A stretch of DNA of 64,000 nucleotides from Corbicula japonica (Eukaryota > Mollusca > Bivalvia > Venerida > Cyrenidae), in NCBI GenBank assembly GCA_038501625.1, contig JAZAYU010000227.1, positions 124,001 through 188,000 of the forward strand, given 5' to 3'. The notes beneath the pieces are model-generated. The model did not search any database. It worked only from the letters and a program-made list of their open reading frames with translations, and was not told the origin of the DNA. Shown here piece after piece: positions 13,093 to 24,224 of the stretch; position 1 is the first letter of the stretch, and each line of letters begins with the position of its first letter. A program made the translations under genes and the position numbers.

Positions 13093-13881
13093 TTAAGGTA
13101 AGACCTGTGTAATAGGCACTATTAAGAATCCAACATCTGATTATATTTTCATCAACTGCTTCATACCACTGACTTGTATGCAAAATTATAATGATTTTCA
13201 CCGTGTAGTTTTTGAGATTTTTAGCTTTTTTATTTAAAAAAAGTGAGAAAAAACGTGAAAGTATCCAAATTCTTTAATCGGTGACAAAATTTTTTGTTAT
13301 TGATAAATTCAACCTTAATTTTTTTACAGTTTATCCCAAAATTTGTTATATTTTACTAAACCAATTTAAGATATAATATATAAATACAAAATTTATCTTA
13401 AAATGACATTTTTTGACCAAATAAATTTTAAAAATGCATTTTTTTTATATTTCACGAGACTAAATTAATGAAAATTGTGCAAAATCCTGATTGGAGACAT
13501 ATACCAAACTTTACCATTTTTTAACTATATACCATAAACAAAATTTAAACAGAATTTCAGAGAAGTTTACCGTCCAGTTTTAGAAATTTTCAAATTGATG
13601 ACTTGAATAAACACTATTCTGATAGCGAAAACCCCTTTAATCTTGATTATTTTGCTTATTTTAGTTTAAATCATGAGAATTTTATATTCAATGACAGAAT
13701 TACACAGGAAAAAAGAAATAGGCCTATTATTTAAGCTCTAGGCTTATAAAAAAATAGCTTCCAGTGGGATTTGAACCCTGGTCCTCTTGCTTGACAGAAG
13801 TCTATGCTAATTTACTACTATGGTTACCTCCCTTGGATACTCTTCTGGATATAGGTATTCATTACACAGGTCTTACCTTAA
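13093..13881. mobile_element. 789-bp non-autonomous element with TTAA ends
   Basis: The first 21 bases, TTAAGGTAAGACCTGTGT plus AAT, recur as a perfect inverted copy at 13861-13881. Both ends carry TTAA, the target preferred by piggyBac-type transposases, so the true inverted repeat may begin with GGTAAGACC just inside a TTAA duplication. The interior is very A+T-rich, encodes no transposase, and holds a tRNA-like segment close to the right end. The piggyBac assignment is an inference: the terminal bases are not the usual CCC. Confidence 0.75.
13757..13834 (-). other. tRNA-like segment (Pol III B-box) inside the TTAA element
   Basis: On the minus strand, GGTTACCATAGTAG-type sequence leads to GGACCAGGGTTCAAATCCCA and then CTGG. 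The GGTTCAAATCC core is a good Pol III B-box with a plausible T-arm (CCAGGG/CCCACTGG). An A-box is poor and the acceptor stem does not close, so this is probably a tRNA pseudogene or the head of a tRNA-derived SINE, not a working tRNA. Confidence 0.35.
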
Positions 13882-14049
13882 ATATTAATACATTAGACCA
13901 AACTTACAAGCAGGTTCGACCCAGACTCATTAATGAACATCTTTACTCAATCTTAAATGTATTTCTATCGTGATCTGTATGTATCAGTTAAATATAGATT
14001 ATTTAAAGATGGTTTCAATATATTTTTCGGATTTAAGAAAGGTGTGTAA
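13882..14049. other. Short spacer before the 65-bp satellite
   Basis: Nothing recognisable beyond A+T-rich sequence. Confidence 0.4.
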
Positions 14050-15032
14050 AGTTGGCAGTGAGTAATGAGTAGGGAATTGGATATTCAATATCCACCTGAA
14101 ATTGAATCCACTGCCAGCAGTGAGTTGGGTATTCGCTTTACACAAACAGCGAATACCCTAATGAGATCGAATTCGCTGCCAGCTGTGAGTTGGGTATTCC
14201 TTCTATACTGACAGCGAATACCCTAATGAGATCGAATCCACTGCCAGCTGTGAGTTGGGTATTCGTTCTATACTGACATCGAATACCCCTATGAGACGAA
14301 TCCACTGAGAGCTGTGAGTTTGGTATTCGTTCTACACTGACAGCGAATATCCAAATGAGATCGAATCCACTGCCAGCAGTGAGTTGGGTATTCGCTCTAC
14401 ACTGACAGAAAATACCCTAATGAGATCGAATCCACTGCCAGAAGTGAGTTGGGTATTCGCTCTACACTGACAGCGAATACCCTAATGAGATCGATTCCAC
14501 TGCCAGCAGTGAGTTGGGTATTCGCACTCCACTGACAGCGAATACCCTAATGAGATCAAATCCACTGCCAGCAGTGAGTTGGGTATTCGTTCTACAGTGA
14601 CAGCGAATACCCTCATTAGATGGAATCCACTGCCAGCTGTGAGTAAGGTATTCGTTCTACACTCACAGCGATTACCCTAATGCGATCGAATCCACTGCCA
14701 GCAGTGAGTTGGGTATTCGCTTTACACACACAGCGAATACCCTTATGAGATCGAATCCACTGCCAGCAGTGAGTTGGGTATTCGCTTTACACAAACAGCG
14801 AATACCCTAATGAGATCGAATCCACTGCCAGCAGTGAGTTGGGTATTCGTCCTACATTGACAGCGAATACCTTAATGAGATCGAATCCACTGCCAGTGGT
14901 GAGTTGGGTATTCGTTCTACACTGACAGCGAATATCCTAATCAGATCGAATACACTTCCAGCTGTGAGTTGGGTATTCGCTTTACACAAACAGCGAATAC
15001 GCTAATAAGATTGAATCCACTGCCAGTTATTG
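14050..15032. repeat. 65-bp satellite with two dyads per unit
   Basis: About 15 units with a period close to 65 bases. GAGTTGGGTATTCG recurs at about 14122, 14187 and onward to 14964. Each unit contains GGGTATTCGCT, a roughly 10-base loop (CTACACTGAC), then AGCGAATACCC, an 11-bp stem. CACTGCCAGCAGTG follows as a second, tighter dyad. The first and last units are partial. No ORF spans it. The paired arms are kept in most units, although single changes occur (for example CAGAAAATACCC near 14405 and CAGCGATTACCC near 14665). Confidence 0.92.
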
Positions 15033-16371
15033 GTTAACACAAGTTTTAGCTTTCCAAAAAGCTAGTCGGTCATTAGCAAATAAATTAAAAGAATAAGTAG
15101 GTATGTATTCGTTCATGTATTTACTTTTGAACTAATGTAAGTCAATGATATGGCCAGTTTTCTGTCGATCAAAGTCACACAGACTGTATCTGACAAACTA
15201 TTTGTGAATTTAGTTGATGTTTCAAGTTTCATGTTTTATTCCATTTACATTTCTCTGTATGTACAAACATAAACAAAAGAACATATAAACATTGTACAAT
15301 TCTGTTACTTTAAAGCATGCAAACAAAGTTGAACGGCTGATGTTTGATTTATTGAAACATGAAGAATACGTGTACGGGCTAAAGGCATCAATATAAATAA
15401 TCATGTCTCTAGTAGACGTAATTTACTTTTTTATAGGACGTGTAGAAATAATTACGTTGTTTAAGCACCAGCGAATCTGATGAATATGTTACATTAACGC
15501 GAATGCTCAAAGAGGTACCATAGAACTTTCCACAGTTGATACTTATTTGTACATTGAGAGAAAAGCCACGCTTATAATATTCAGTATTTATTACCAACAT
15601 TCATAAAATGTAGTTTTAGTTGGTTCAGCAGATCTCGTCAAACTTGAAGTTGACGAGCGTTAAAAGACAGTAAACAATAAATTAGGATGCGGATGCATTT
15701 ATTACTTTCACTTAAGCTTTATGCTGCTATTATCTTTTGTTTTTGTTTGAACGATTTTCTGTAAAACTATTAAAGGAACTCAAGAAGCACTATTTGTATT
15801 TAAATTAATCTATCATCATAAAAAATGTCGTTATGCCACTGTTATGAAAACAATTTTTTCTTTACTTTAAAGGCTGGTTTTGCATTCCTTGCAGTATATT
15901 CTAGTAGATCGCCCTTACATAGAAATGATAGTGCTTGTGTTGTCTACCTTACTGTACTTGTCAAAATAATGTTATCGTTTAGTATCCCAAGACCGAAATC
16001 AGATCCGTTATATTGCATGTGTATGGGGAAGCAGTCATTGGGGTCACGGGCATCCCTTGAAATCTTTTACAAGTAAAACTCAATTTGGATTGCAACTGCG
16101 ACGAGTCCAACCGTTCACTATAGACCCCAAGAAGAGAACGCATAGATATATGCGGTTTTGAGAGGGAATATGGGAATCAAAATAAATCAATTCGTATTTC
16201 GTTAATAATGCATATATTCAAGGGCAAGTTTTGAACTTTATGGCGGCGAAAGTTTTGTAACATAAATTAAATAGTTAAAGTTTAAATGATAAAAATACAG
16301 AAGCACGTATAGAATGGTTACCAAGTTTCTATTTCAAAACAATCGTTTAAGTTTTGTTTTCTTAAAATAGA
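15033..16371. other. Unassigned A+T-rich region
   Basis: Several frames of 60-83 codons occur on both strands, including a plus-strand frame at 15825-16076, but none shows a family motif, a codon signature or a convincing splice context. I see no gene. Confidence 0.45.
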
Positions 16372-16450
16372 TTAAAAGGTCACTTTGAAAACCACCGAAG
16401 ACGAAAAATGTGAAAATATTACAGGCTCGGTTTCATTGAGCCTGTTAAAG
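16372..16450 (-). repeat. Dispersed repeat family 1, 3' fragment
   Basis: Read on the minus strand this gives AACAGGCTCAATGAAACCGA followed by GCCTGTAATATTTTCA, then CGGTGGTTTTCAAAG. That matches the conserved 3' half of a repeat seen at 39321, 43805, 51107, 53365, 59510 and 62645. The short hairpin (AGGCTC/GAGCCT) is retained. Confidence 0.75.
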
Positions 16451-17054
16451 ACTTTAAAGCATATCAAAAACATAAAATACCGCATCGTAATTAGAGCTCC
16501 AACTTGGATATCAAAAGGACAGGGAAATAGATAGATCTAAAAAAAACATGGCAGTTTTTGTGCAACAATCTCAAAACGAGGCACTTTTATGCAAATCTTT
16601 GAGAAAGAGCATAATACATGTATATAAATGTCCCTCTAAATGAGTAATTGCGAATAAAAGATAAAATGAAATGTTCATAACTAATGAAGACATGGGTAGT
16701 CATCAAACCAACTAGGTTTAAACTCTCGCATCTCAGGTTATTTCAATAGTGCGCTCGTGAAATGCAAAAGTGTGTAATTATGGATTGAAATTATATTTCA
16801 ACAAACTTGACTAACTAAGTACTTGTAACTGAGGTAACGTGTCGCCATTTATCCTATAAATTGATATCAGACAAGTTCAATAAACAAAATCATTATTGAT
16901 GCTTCCACGCTGAATGTGTAATCATAACCTCATGTGGCCATCCTAGTCGTTTATCTCTCTCGTCCGCAGCTTATTGGTCGTATTGATGACTGTCTTTTAG
17001 CGTAGCGCCGCCCAATTGACTACACTTATGATACTAGATAAAAATATTGCCCAT
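16451..17054. other. Unassigned A+T-rich region
   Basis: I see no gene, RNA or repeat here. Confidence 0.45.
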
Positions 17055-17280
17055 GCTGATCTCCTATGTTTACTTTAAACAATGGCCATGTCACATTCGC
17101 TAAACCTCCGGTATCTTCTGATAACATTCACCAAATTTGCACTGGAAATCGCAAACAAATGGCAAAATCGCTGATCCCCCCTTTTTTACTTAAAACAATG
17201 ATCACCTCACTTCGCTAAACTTCCGTTAACTTCTGAGAACATTCGCAGCATTTGCACTGGAAAGCGCAAAAAGCAGAATC
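17055..17280 (+). repeat. Diverged tandem duplication of about 115 bp
   Basis: GCTGATC at 17055 recurs at about 17170. Both copies then contain a TTTACTTAAA-like stretch, CTTCGCTAAAC or ATTCGCTAAAC, ACTTCTGA or TCTTCTGA, and TTTGCACTGGAAA followed by CGCAAA. Two copies only, roughly 75-80% alike by eye. Confidence 0.75.
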
Positions 17281-19089
17281 TCTTTTTAAAAGACAATATT
17301 TTGACAATTAAGCAAGTTCTGAGCATTTGTTTCCTCCTAAATGCTTGTTTAAAACATCTCCTCGTTTACTTTAAAGTGTATGCTAATGACCGACTAGCTT
17401 TTTGTAAACTTTTGTTTACAGACAGCCTTTCCCGCAAAAGTCTGAGCGTGCTCGATTGGAAATTCCGACATTTAGAACAGAGAGAACTCCAATCGAGTGC
17501 GTCGGAACTGTGTTCTGGCAGCGTTCTACCCATTCCATCGAAATAGGTGGTGTGAATCGGTCAGTGTTTTATACTGCACCAAAATGAAATATTTTAGATA
17601 CTGTTTTTTCGCCATAAAAAAAGATAATGGTTACATTTCAGTACTATGCCAAGAATTTCACCAACATAAATACCAGAAATAGTGTTATTTTTCATTAAAT
17701 TATAATAAATATTGCTTTTTGCTGACTGATCTAAAAACTAGGAAAACTTAGTTGAACTATGAAGTATGGCTTATTAAGACCATTAGGAGTTCTTTAGACT
17801 TCAAAAGATATAATAAACATGCAATTATATAACACTTTTTATAAAAACCTATCATGATTCTGTTCCGACATCCAATCTCACTCGTTTGGCAGATTCTTAG
17901 ACTCTTTCTCCGTCGTTATCAGAAAATAAACGACTGTTGTAAACCAAAAAACTAGAGGCCTCTGATTGGCTTCTGGATTACGTCAAGCCTGTTCTCTGTA
18001 TCTATTTTAAAAAAATTTCTCCAACTTCTTATCAACTAAGCCTATTGCTCATTACAATAATTCAATATAACACTCGATTAAAGAGTAAATATAAACCATT
18101 TGTAAAAAAGAAAAGAAGAGGTACAGCTTATACTGTCTTAAACCAGCATCTAGAAGGTGTAAACGTCGCCCTGAACGACAGGATATGGCAAACAGTGTGC
18201 AGTATTTGTGCAACTCGAATGGTTAACATTTAAACCCCCGACGCACTACGCCAGCAGTGGTTACAAGCGTCGTAACAATACAGATACAGATCTCATCATA
18301 ATATGCATTCCAAACATATGAATAGCAATAAATCAGTGACCGACATTTAAGTGGCATCAAATTGCTATCAGCAACTCTGCTGTGATAACGGTAAACATAC
18401 ATCTTGTAATATGACTCCGAGTTCGTTGTATTTTTAAATCTAACACCAACTGGTGTTGTTAATCTCCAGCAGCAGTATGTACTTTACTTGCAAGCTTGGG
18501 GAATACCGCCTATTTTAAACCTCGAGGAAAGATAACTGAAGCTCGCTAAGGATTCTCTGGCGACTATAATCGCCAGACAAAATTGGTTTACTACTGTCGC
18601 TGTCTGCTGAAAGTACAGACATGCGCAGTGAAACAGTCAAGCAGATTCTGTGGAAGAGTCGGAATTTGATTCTGGCACAGTTCCGACAGCCCAATCGAGC
18701 ACGCCCGGATATTCATTAGTCTCTAAGAAAAACATAAACGATGTCTTGCTTTTGACTAACAAAATCAATATAACGGATTGAATCTATTTCATATATGGGA
18801 TCATCCTGAACAGTTGTTTGAATCAAATAACGTAACAGTTCAATTTATACACAAATAATATTTTGCTATGAAGGTTTTCATCACGTGACTTTCTAAAAAA
18901 AGACGCATAACATTTTTTCTACACCCTGTAGAAAATACAACACACGTATGTTTATATAATTTAACATGTCGTTATATATCGGCTCAATTTCTGATTTGAT
19001 GTTACTACAACGTCCAGATATTGTTTCATTAACATTTAGAAGACTTTTCTTGCAAATAGGGGGAACGGAATAGCATTCCCAAGCTCTAG
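17281..19089. other. Intergenic region with a local inverted repeat
   Basis: At 17444-17500 the arms CGTGCTCGATTGGA and TCCAATCGAGTGCG face each other across about 30 bases. A related inverse copy (CAGTTCCGACAG followed by CCCAATCGAGCACG) lies at 18680-18707, so these may be ends of a decayed element. A small hairpin (CTGGCGACTATAATCGCCAG) is at 18558-18577. Short frames at 17301-17682 and 18045-18233 carry no recognisable domain. Confidence 0.45.
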
Positions 19090-19278
19090 ACGGGCGGCTT
19101 TTTCTAATGTGACCACGTCCGGTGCCGCTGTTAACCGGTGTTACCCTTCAAAGTTCAAGTTTGGTCCATTATAATATGTCGGTCATCCTGATGACCGACA
19201 ATTATGTCGTCCTATATTTCCGCCATTTCATGTCAGTTGTCATGTTTTACCGTTCCACTCACAATAACAAGATCTTAA
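19090..19278 (+). repeat. Left part of a 352-bp repeat unit, split by an insertion
   Basis: ATGTCGTCCTATATTTCCGC followed by CATTTCATG, AGTTGTCATGTTTTA and AACAAGATCTTAA corresponds to the region ACGTCGTCCTAAATCTCCGC ... GAACGAGGTCTTAA in the tandem units at 21600-23420. The unit breaks at TTAA and resumes at 21317. The far left of the unit is too diverged to place exactly. Confidence 0.7.
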
Positions 19279-21320
19279 AGGGAGATGTGCAGGGCCGAGC
19301 AGGTGTACTCGGCAAAATCGTAAACAGATCAATCTATGTAACACTTACGTGTACTTTTCACTAAACTCTACATTTCAAACCCTCCAGGAGGAAGTTTTCG
19401 GTTAATTTTACCATTTCACCGGACCTGAAAACAATCCGCTGAAGAAATCCCTCTACAAAAATACATTCTATATTTATCGATCATTCTATATTTAGCTCAT
19501 CGCTGAGCTTACTATTCGTGGTGGCCCTAGTCTCAATCATTCAGACGCTCTGATTTCGCAAAGGCGATCAGTACGTCTGAAGACATTGTTCGTTAAAAAA
19601 GCAGACACTCCAAAACGAGGCGTGTAATTAGGACATTAGTATGGAACGCCGTTGTTGTCTTGTGAAAATTGTTTTTTAGACTGTCGCCCTGCCAGCTAGA
19701 AATCAAAAAGACATATCATACGGCGACACTCATTTTTTAACTGTATTATTGCGCCCACAGGCGTGTTCAAGTAAGCTGAGTTCTGCGGTTACCAAGAGAT
19801 CTGATAAAAAGTTTATACAGATGTTGCAAGCACAACAGCTACCTTATGCAACCTTAGAAATATTTTAGAAAGAAATCATTTCAATATAAGATCATATTTT
19901 TCTCTAAATTTGGACCTTTTTGGATCAAAATTACGTCTGTAGTGAAAAACTTTGCCCTACAACCATTTTTTTGAATTTCTTAAGATAACTTCAAAAATTC
20001 TTTGGTATACCCTAATGGCGATCTTAGAAACATTTAACAGTGAAATCACTAAACTTTAATTTAAAAAAAGTCAATAAATTCCCAATTACGAAAAGACAAA
20101 AGTGTTTAGACAATTTAGAACAGTAAAGAAAAAATAAAGCTTGAAAATCCCTAAAATTCTATTTGCGATCAAACACAAAAACGAAGCATTGCAAAACAAA
20201 AACAAATGCCCACATGATCAAAATGATAATGACAATATCCAAGATTCTTTAAGAGAACTTTTAATTATACAGAGAGAAAACAACAATTTCTTGTCATCCA
20301 TTTTCGCAACCATGAAATTAACGGTCAAGACAAACTTTTACAAATACCTCTTCTTTATACATGTGTTAGACAAGGTGATCTTAGATTTTGTTGTTAGTAA
20401 CTCATTATTCAGGAAGGCATTTAAATTGATGTTTAGTATTGCTTTGTTTTTGTGTTTGGCTGCAGAATTTAGGGACTTTTTTAGGTCAAACTATTTTTCT
20501 TTACTGTTCTAACTTTTCTTGACGTATAAATAATAAACATACATAATAAGATTTATTTATGCAAAGTTTGACGGAACTGCATTTTTCCGTTAGAGAGATT
20601 TTGATATTCTTCCCTTTTTATCAATAACCGTACAATGACAACTGCCATACCCTACAACGTGACAGTCTAAAACCATTATCACGAAGAGGCAGCAACGGCC
20701 TACCATATATTTGCATTCATTTATGTAAAATGGGCTAGGCAAGTACTAAACGTCCTTTGTTTTATAAACCATATACCTGATTTTGTAGCTCGATATCATA
20801 TTACCTAAATTTCACTTTGCCCAGACTGGTCGAAATATGGTTAAAGCACTGTTAACAAATTTCATTGGAAATCGCGATTGATTTTGGATTTGTTTACCAT
20901 ACAAAAGCGCCATCTGTCGGTCAGACTTTTTATATAGCGATGTCTCTAGGCGTTCGTCAGAGCAGTGTGACACTGATCAATGACAGAACGTCTAGATGAT
21001 CTAGACTATGGTGGCCCAGGCATTTTGAAACAAATGGCGACGTCGATAGTCGGCAAGGTACACCGAATGCGTATTTTTGTTGAAGTGATCACGTGACAAT
21101 CCCAAAAACCACCGCGGCATTACGCGGGAAATACAAAAATAGCTAACCTATGCGCGTCGAATAGGATAGGAAACAACATTTATATATCTTTTCATAAAAT
21201 ATTGGTTTGATATATTTCGGGCGCAAATCAATATTTGAGCACCAAATAATGATATTCAACTGATTAATAACCCTTTTCGCAAATCTGTTCCATTCATCAA
21301 TCCTGCACATCTCCCTTTAA
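19275..21320. mobile_element. 2,046-bp non-autonomous element with TTAA ends, inserted in the 352-bp array
   Basis: TTAAAGGGAGATGTGCAGG at 19275 is repeated as its exact inverse at 21302-21320, a 19-bp perfect terminal inverted repeat including TTAA at each side. The array units at 21690 and 22375 carry one uninterrupted TTAA at the matching place (AGGTCTTAAA), so the site without insertion is visible in the same array. TTAA duplication points to a piggyBac-type mobiliser. No transposase is encoded; a plus-strand 123-codon frame (20141-20512) lies across an internal inverted repeat and is not considered a gene. A diverged relative of the interior lies at 31710-31990. Confidence 0.85.
20105..20520. 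repeat. Internal inverted repeat of the TTAA element
   Basis: TTTAGAACAGTAAAGAAAAA and, further on, AATCCCTAAAATTCT and AAACACAAAAACGAAGCATT on the left (about 20115-20205) face the inverses TTTTTCTTTACTGTTCTAAC, AGAATTTAGGGACTT and TTGCTTTGTTTTTGTGTTTG on the right (about 20430-20512). The arms are about 90-100 bases with indels, across a loop of about 220 bases. Confidence 0.8.
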
Positions 21321-23425
21321 TATTGTTCTGCAGGCCTGAGGAAATTTAACTAAAGCGATGCAAATAAATAAAAAAAACGTGGGGCTCGAAACCGAGTCTG
21401 GTCTCAATTTCTGAGGTTTTTTTTATTTCAAATAGGTACAGATCACTATGATAGCATACATATTTGCGAGGGTTGAAATTCTGGTTCCGGTCATGTATGA
21501 ATTGTTTGGCCAGATTAGAAGACTGTACAGATCCGAGCCTCCGTAATTGCGATTATGTGCAGAATATGGATTTGTTCTACTGTTAAACGTTACGTCGTCC
21601 TAAATCTCCGCCATTTTACAAACAGTTTTTATGTTTTATATACCATTTTAATCGCAAGAACGAGGTCTTAAATTTTTTTTGCATGCTGGAAGAGATCGCA
21701 ACAAAGGAATCCAGGTTAAAGCGAAAGCAGGAGGGCTTTAATCCGAGGTTGGTCTCGGTTTCTGATATATTCTTTCTTTAAAATAGGGACATATCGTAAA
21801 GATAAACATACATAGTTTCGAAGGTTTAAATTCCGGTTCCAACCATGTATGGATTGTTTGGCTAGTTTAGAAGACTGTCAAGATCTGAGCCTCCGTATTT
21901 GCGATTATATGCAGAATATGGCATTTTTTCTATGGGTAAACATTACGTCGTCATAAATCTCCGCCATTTTTTTGAACAGTTGTCATGTTTTATATACCAT
22001 TTTACTTGCAATAAAGAAATCTGAAAATTATTCTACAGGACTGAAGAGACCGCACTGATTCAAACCAGGTTAAAGCTAAAGAAGTAGGGCTCGAATCTGA
22101 GGCTGGTCTAGGTTTTCTGATATTTATTTAATGGAAAAAGTGACATATTGTTACGGTAAACATATATGTTTGTGAGGGTTTAAATTCTGGTTCCAACCAT
22201 ATATAGATTGTTTGGCCAGCTTAGAAGACTGTACAGATCCTTGCCTCCGTAATTGCGATTATGTGCAGAATATGGATTTGTTCTATTGTTAAACGTTACG
22301 TCGTCCTAAATCTCCACCATTTTATGAACAGTTTTTATGTTTTATATACCATTTTAATCGCAAAAACGAGGTCTTAAAATTTTTCTGCATGCTGGAAGAG
22401 ATCGCACCAAAGCAATCAAGGTTAAAGCGAAAGCAGGAGGGCTTTAATCCGAGGTTGGTCTCGGTTTCTGATATATTTTTTCTTTAAAATAGGGACATAT
22501 CGTAAAGATAAACATACATATTTTCGAAGGTTTAAATTCCGGTTCCAACCATGTATGGATTGTTTGGCTAGCTTAGAAGACTGTCCAGATCTGAGCCTCC
22601 GTAATTGCGATTATATGTAGAATATGGCATTTTTTCTATGGGTAAACATTACGTCGTCATAATCTCCGCCATTTTTTGAACAGTTGTCATGTTTTATATA
22701 CCATTTTACTTGCAACAAAGAAATCTGAAAATTATTCTACAGGACTGAAGAGACCGCACTAATTCGAACCAGGTTAAAGCGAAAGAAGTAGGGCTCGAAT
22801 CCGAGGCTGGTCTAGGTTTTCTGATATTTATTTAATGGAAAGAGTGACAAATCGTAACGGTAAACATATATGTTTGTGAGGGTTTAAATTCTGGTTCCAA
22901 CCATATATAGATTGTTTGGCCAGCTTAGAAGACTGTACAGATCCTTGCCTCCGTAATTGCGATTGTGTGCAGAATATGGATTTGTTCTATTGTTAAGCGT
23001 TACGTCGTCCTAATTCTCCACCATTTTATGAACAGTTTTTATGTTTTATATACCATTTTCATCGCAAAAACGAGGTCTTAAATTTTTTGTGCATGCTGGA
23101 AGAGATCGCACCAAAGCAATCAAGGTTAAAGCGAAAGAAGGAGGGCTTTAATCAGAGGTTGGTTTCGGTTTCTTGTATCTTTTTTCCTTAAAATTTGAAT
23201 ATATCGTAAAGGTAAACATACATATTTTCGAAGGTTTAAATTCCGGTTCCAACCATGTATGGATTGTTTGGCCAGCTTTGAAGACTGTACAGATCCGAGC
23301 CTCCGTAATTGCGAGTATATGCAGAATATGGCATTCTTTGTATAAGTAAACATTACGTCGTCCTAAATCTCCGCCTGTTGATGAACAGTTTTCATGTTTT
23401 ATATACCATTTTGACTGGGTCAAAT
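21317..23425 (+). repeat. Tandem array of 352-bp units with dimeric periodicity
   Basis: ATGTTTTATATACCATTTT occurs at 21631, 21985, 22337, 22689, 23041 and (diverged after) 23394, spacings of 352-354. Alternate units resemble each other more than neighbours do. One form has GGTAAACATATATGTTTGTG and ACAGATCCTTGCCTCC; the other has AGATAAACATACATA, TTCGAAGG and ATGGCATTTTTTCTATGG. The higher-order unit is therefore a dimer of about 704 bp. The last unit degenerates after 23410. Open frames inside, including a 142-codon minus frame at 23148-23576, follow the repeat and lack motifs. Confidence 0.92.
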
Positions 23426-24224
23426 GTATTCCAGATTTTGAGAAAGTTTTTAATGAAAATATACTTAGTTGTTTTCGTTCCAATTCTAACGTGTCAGAGT
23501 TTCTTACACCCCGTTTCTCTACGATACGAACTGGTGTAGTGAAATCCCCTCTGGCACGCAAGAATGCTACAATCATCGCTTATATTTGTTTGGCTGGCTT
23601 TGCTCGCCAACTTTAACACCTTATATATTAACAAACATTACATTTCTGTCAGAAATCTATAATTAGCTAATATTTTTTTTACTGGCCGCTGCGCATGTCA
23701 TGAGAATTTTCGTCTGATTTTCAAAATTAGTATATCAGTGGAAGGCACATTGGCTAAACCTTTGATTGAGTTATAATTTAATATATCTATTGACACCAGG
23801 GGTGGTAATAGTCTTACCATATTTCAGAACTTTTGCATACGATTTGTATTGAGCGATACGTACAAGCTTGTATTTACTCGCAAAATAAATCTATAAAATA
23901 TCACAGCAATTGCTCCATGAAGTACTGAAACCAAAACTGTTATACTTATATATAACTGAATTATATACTTAGAAATATATTTTTTTAGAATACGATTTTG
24001 ACAGTGTATTTTTGCATATTTTGATAGAATGGAATAATATTAGTGACTTGACACCATTTTTACAAAAAGGGCGTATTAGTAAGGGTTGGCAGGGGGTGGG
24101 GCGGCTGGTCAAGCGCCAGTGGTAATACATCATTTGAATATCAATACTGATTTTAAAATTAGTGTACATATTTGTGACAATTCTCAATGAACACAGTATC
24201 GTGTATACTATATGAAAAAAGAAT
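23426..24224. other. Unassigned A+T-rich spacer
   Basis: Lies between the 352-bp array and the inverted satellite block. A 72-codon minus frame at 23969-24187 shows nothing recognisable. No gene seen. Confidence 0.5.

Noticed and set aside
13757..13834. Functional tRNA gene
   Set aside because: A B-box and T-arm are present but the A-box is poor and no acceptor stem closes; kept only as a tRNA-like segment.
20141..20512. 123-codon plus-strand ORF
   Set aside because: It spans both arms of the internal inverted repeat of the TTAA element, is low-complexity and K/N/F-rich, starts without an ATG and is not kept in the related copy at 31.7 kb.
23148..23576. 142-codon minus-strand ORF
   Set aside because: It runs through the last 352-bp repeat unit and its flank. 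Equivalent frames are broken in the other units and no domain is visible.
10576..24224. The 13.6-kb interval between the satellite arms as a single giant transposon with satellite termini
   Set aside because: The inner flanks at 10576 and 24224 show no similarity in either orientation, no target duplication is visible, and the interval contains no transposition or replication gene.
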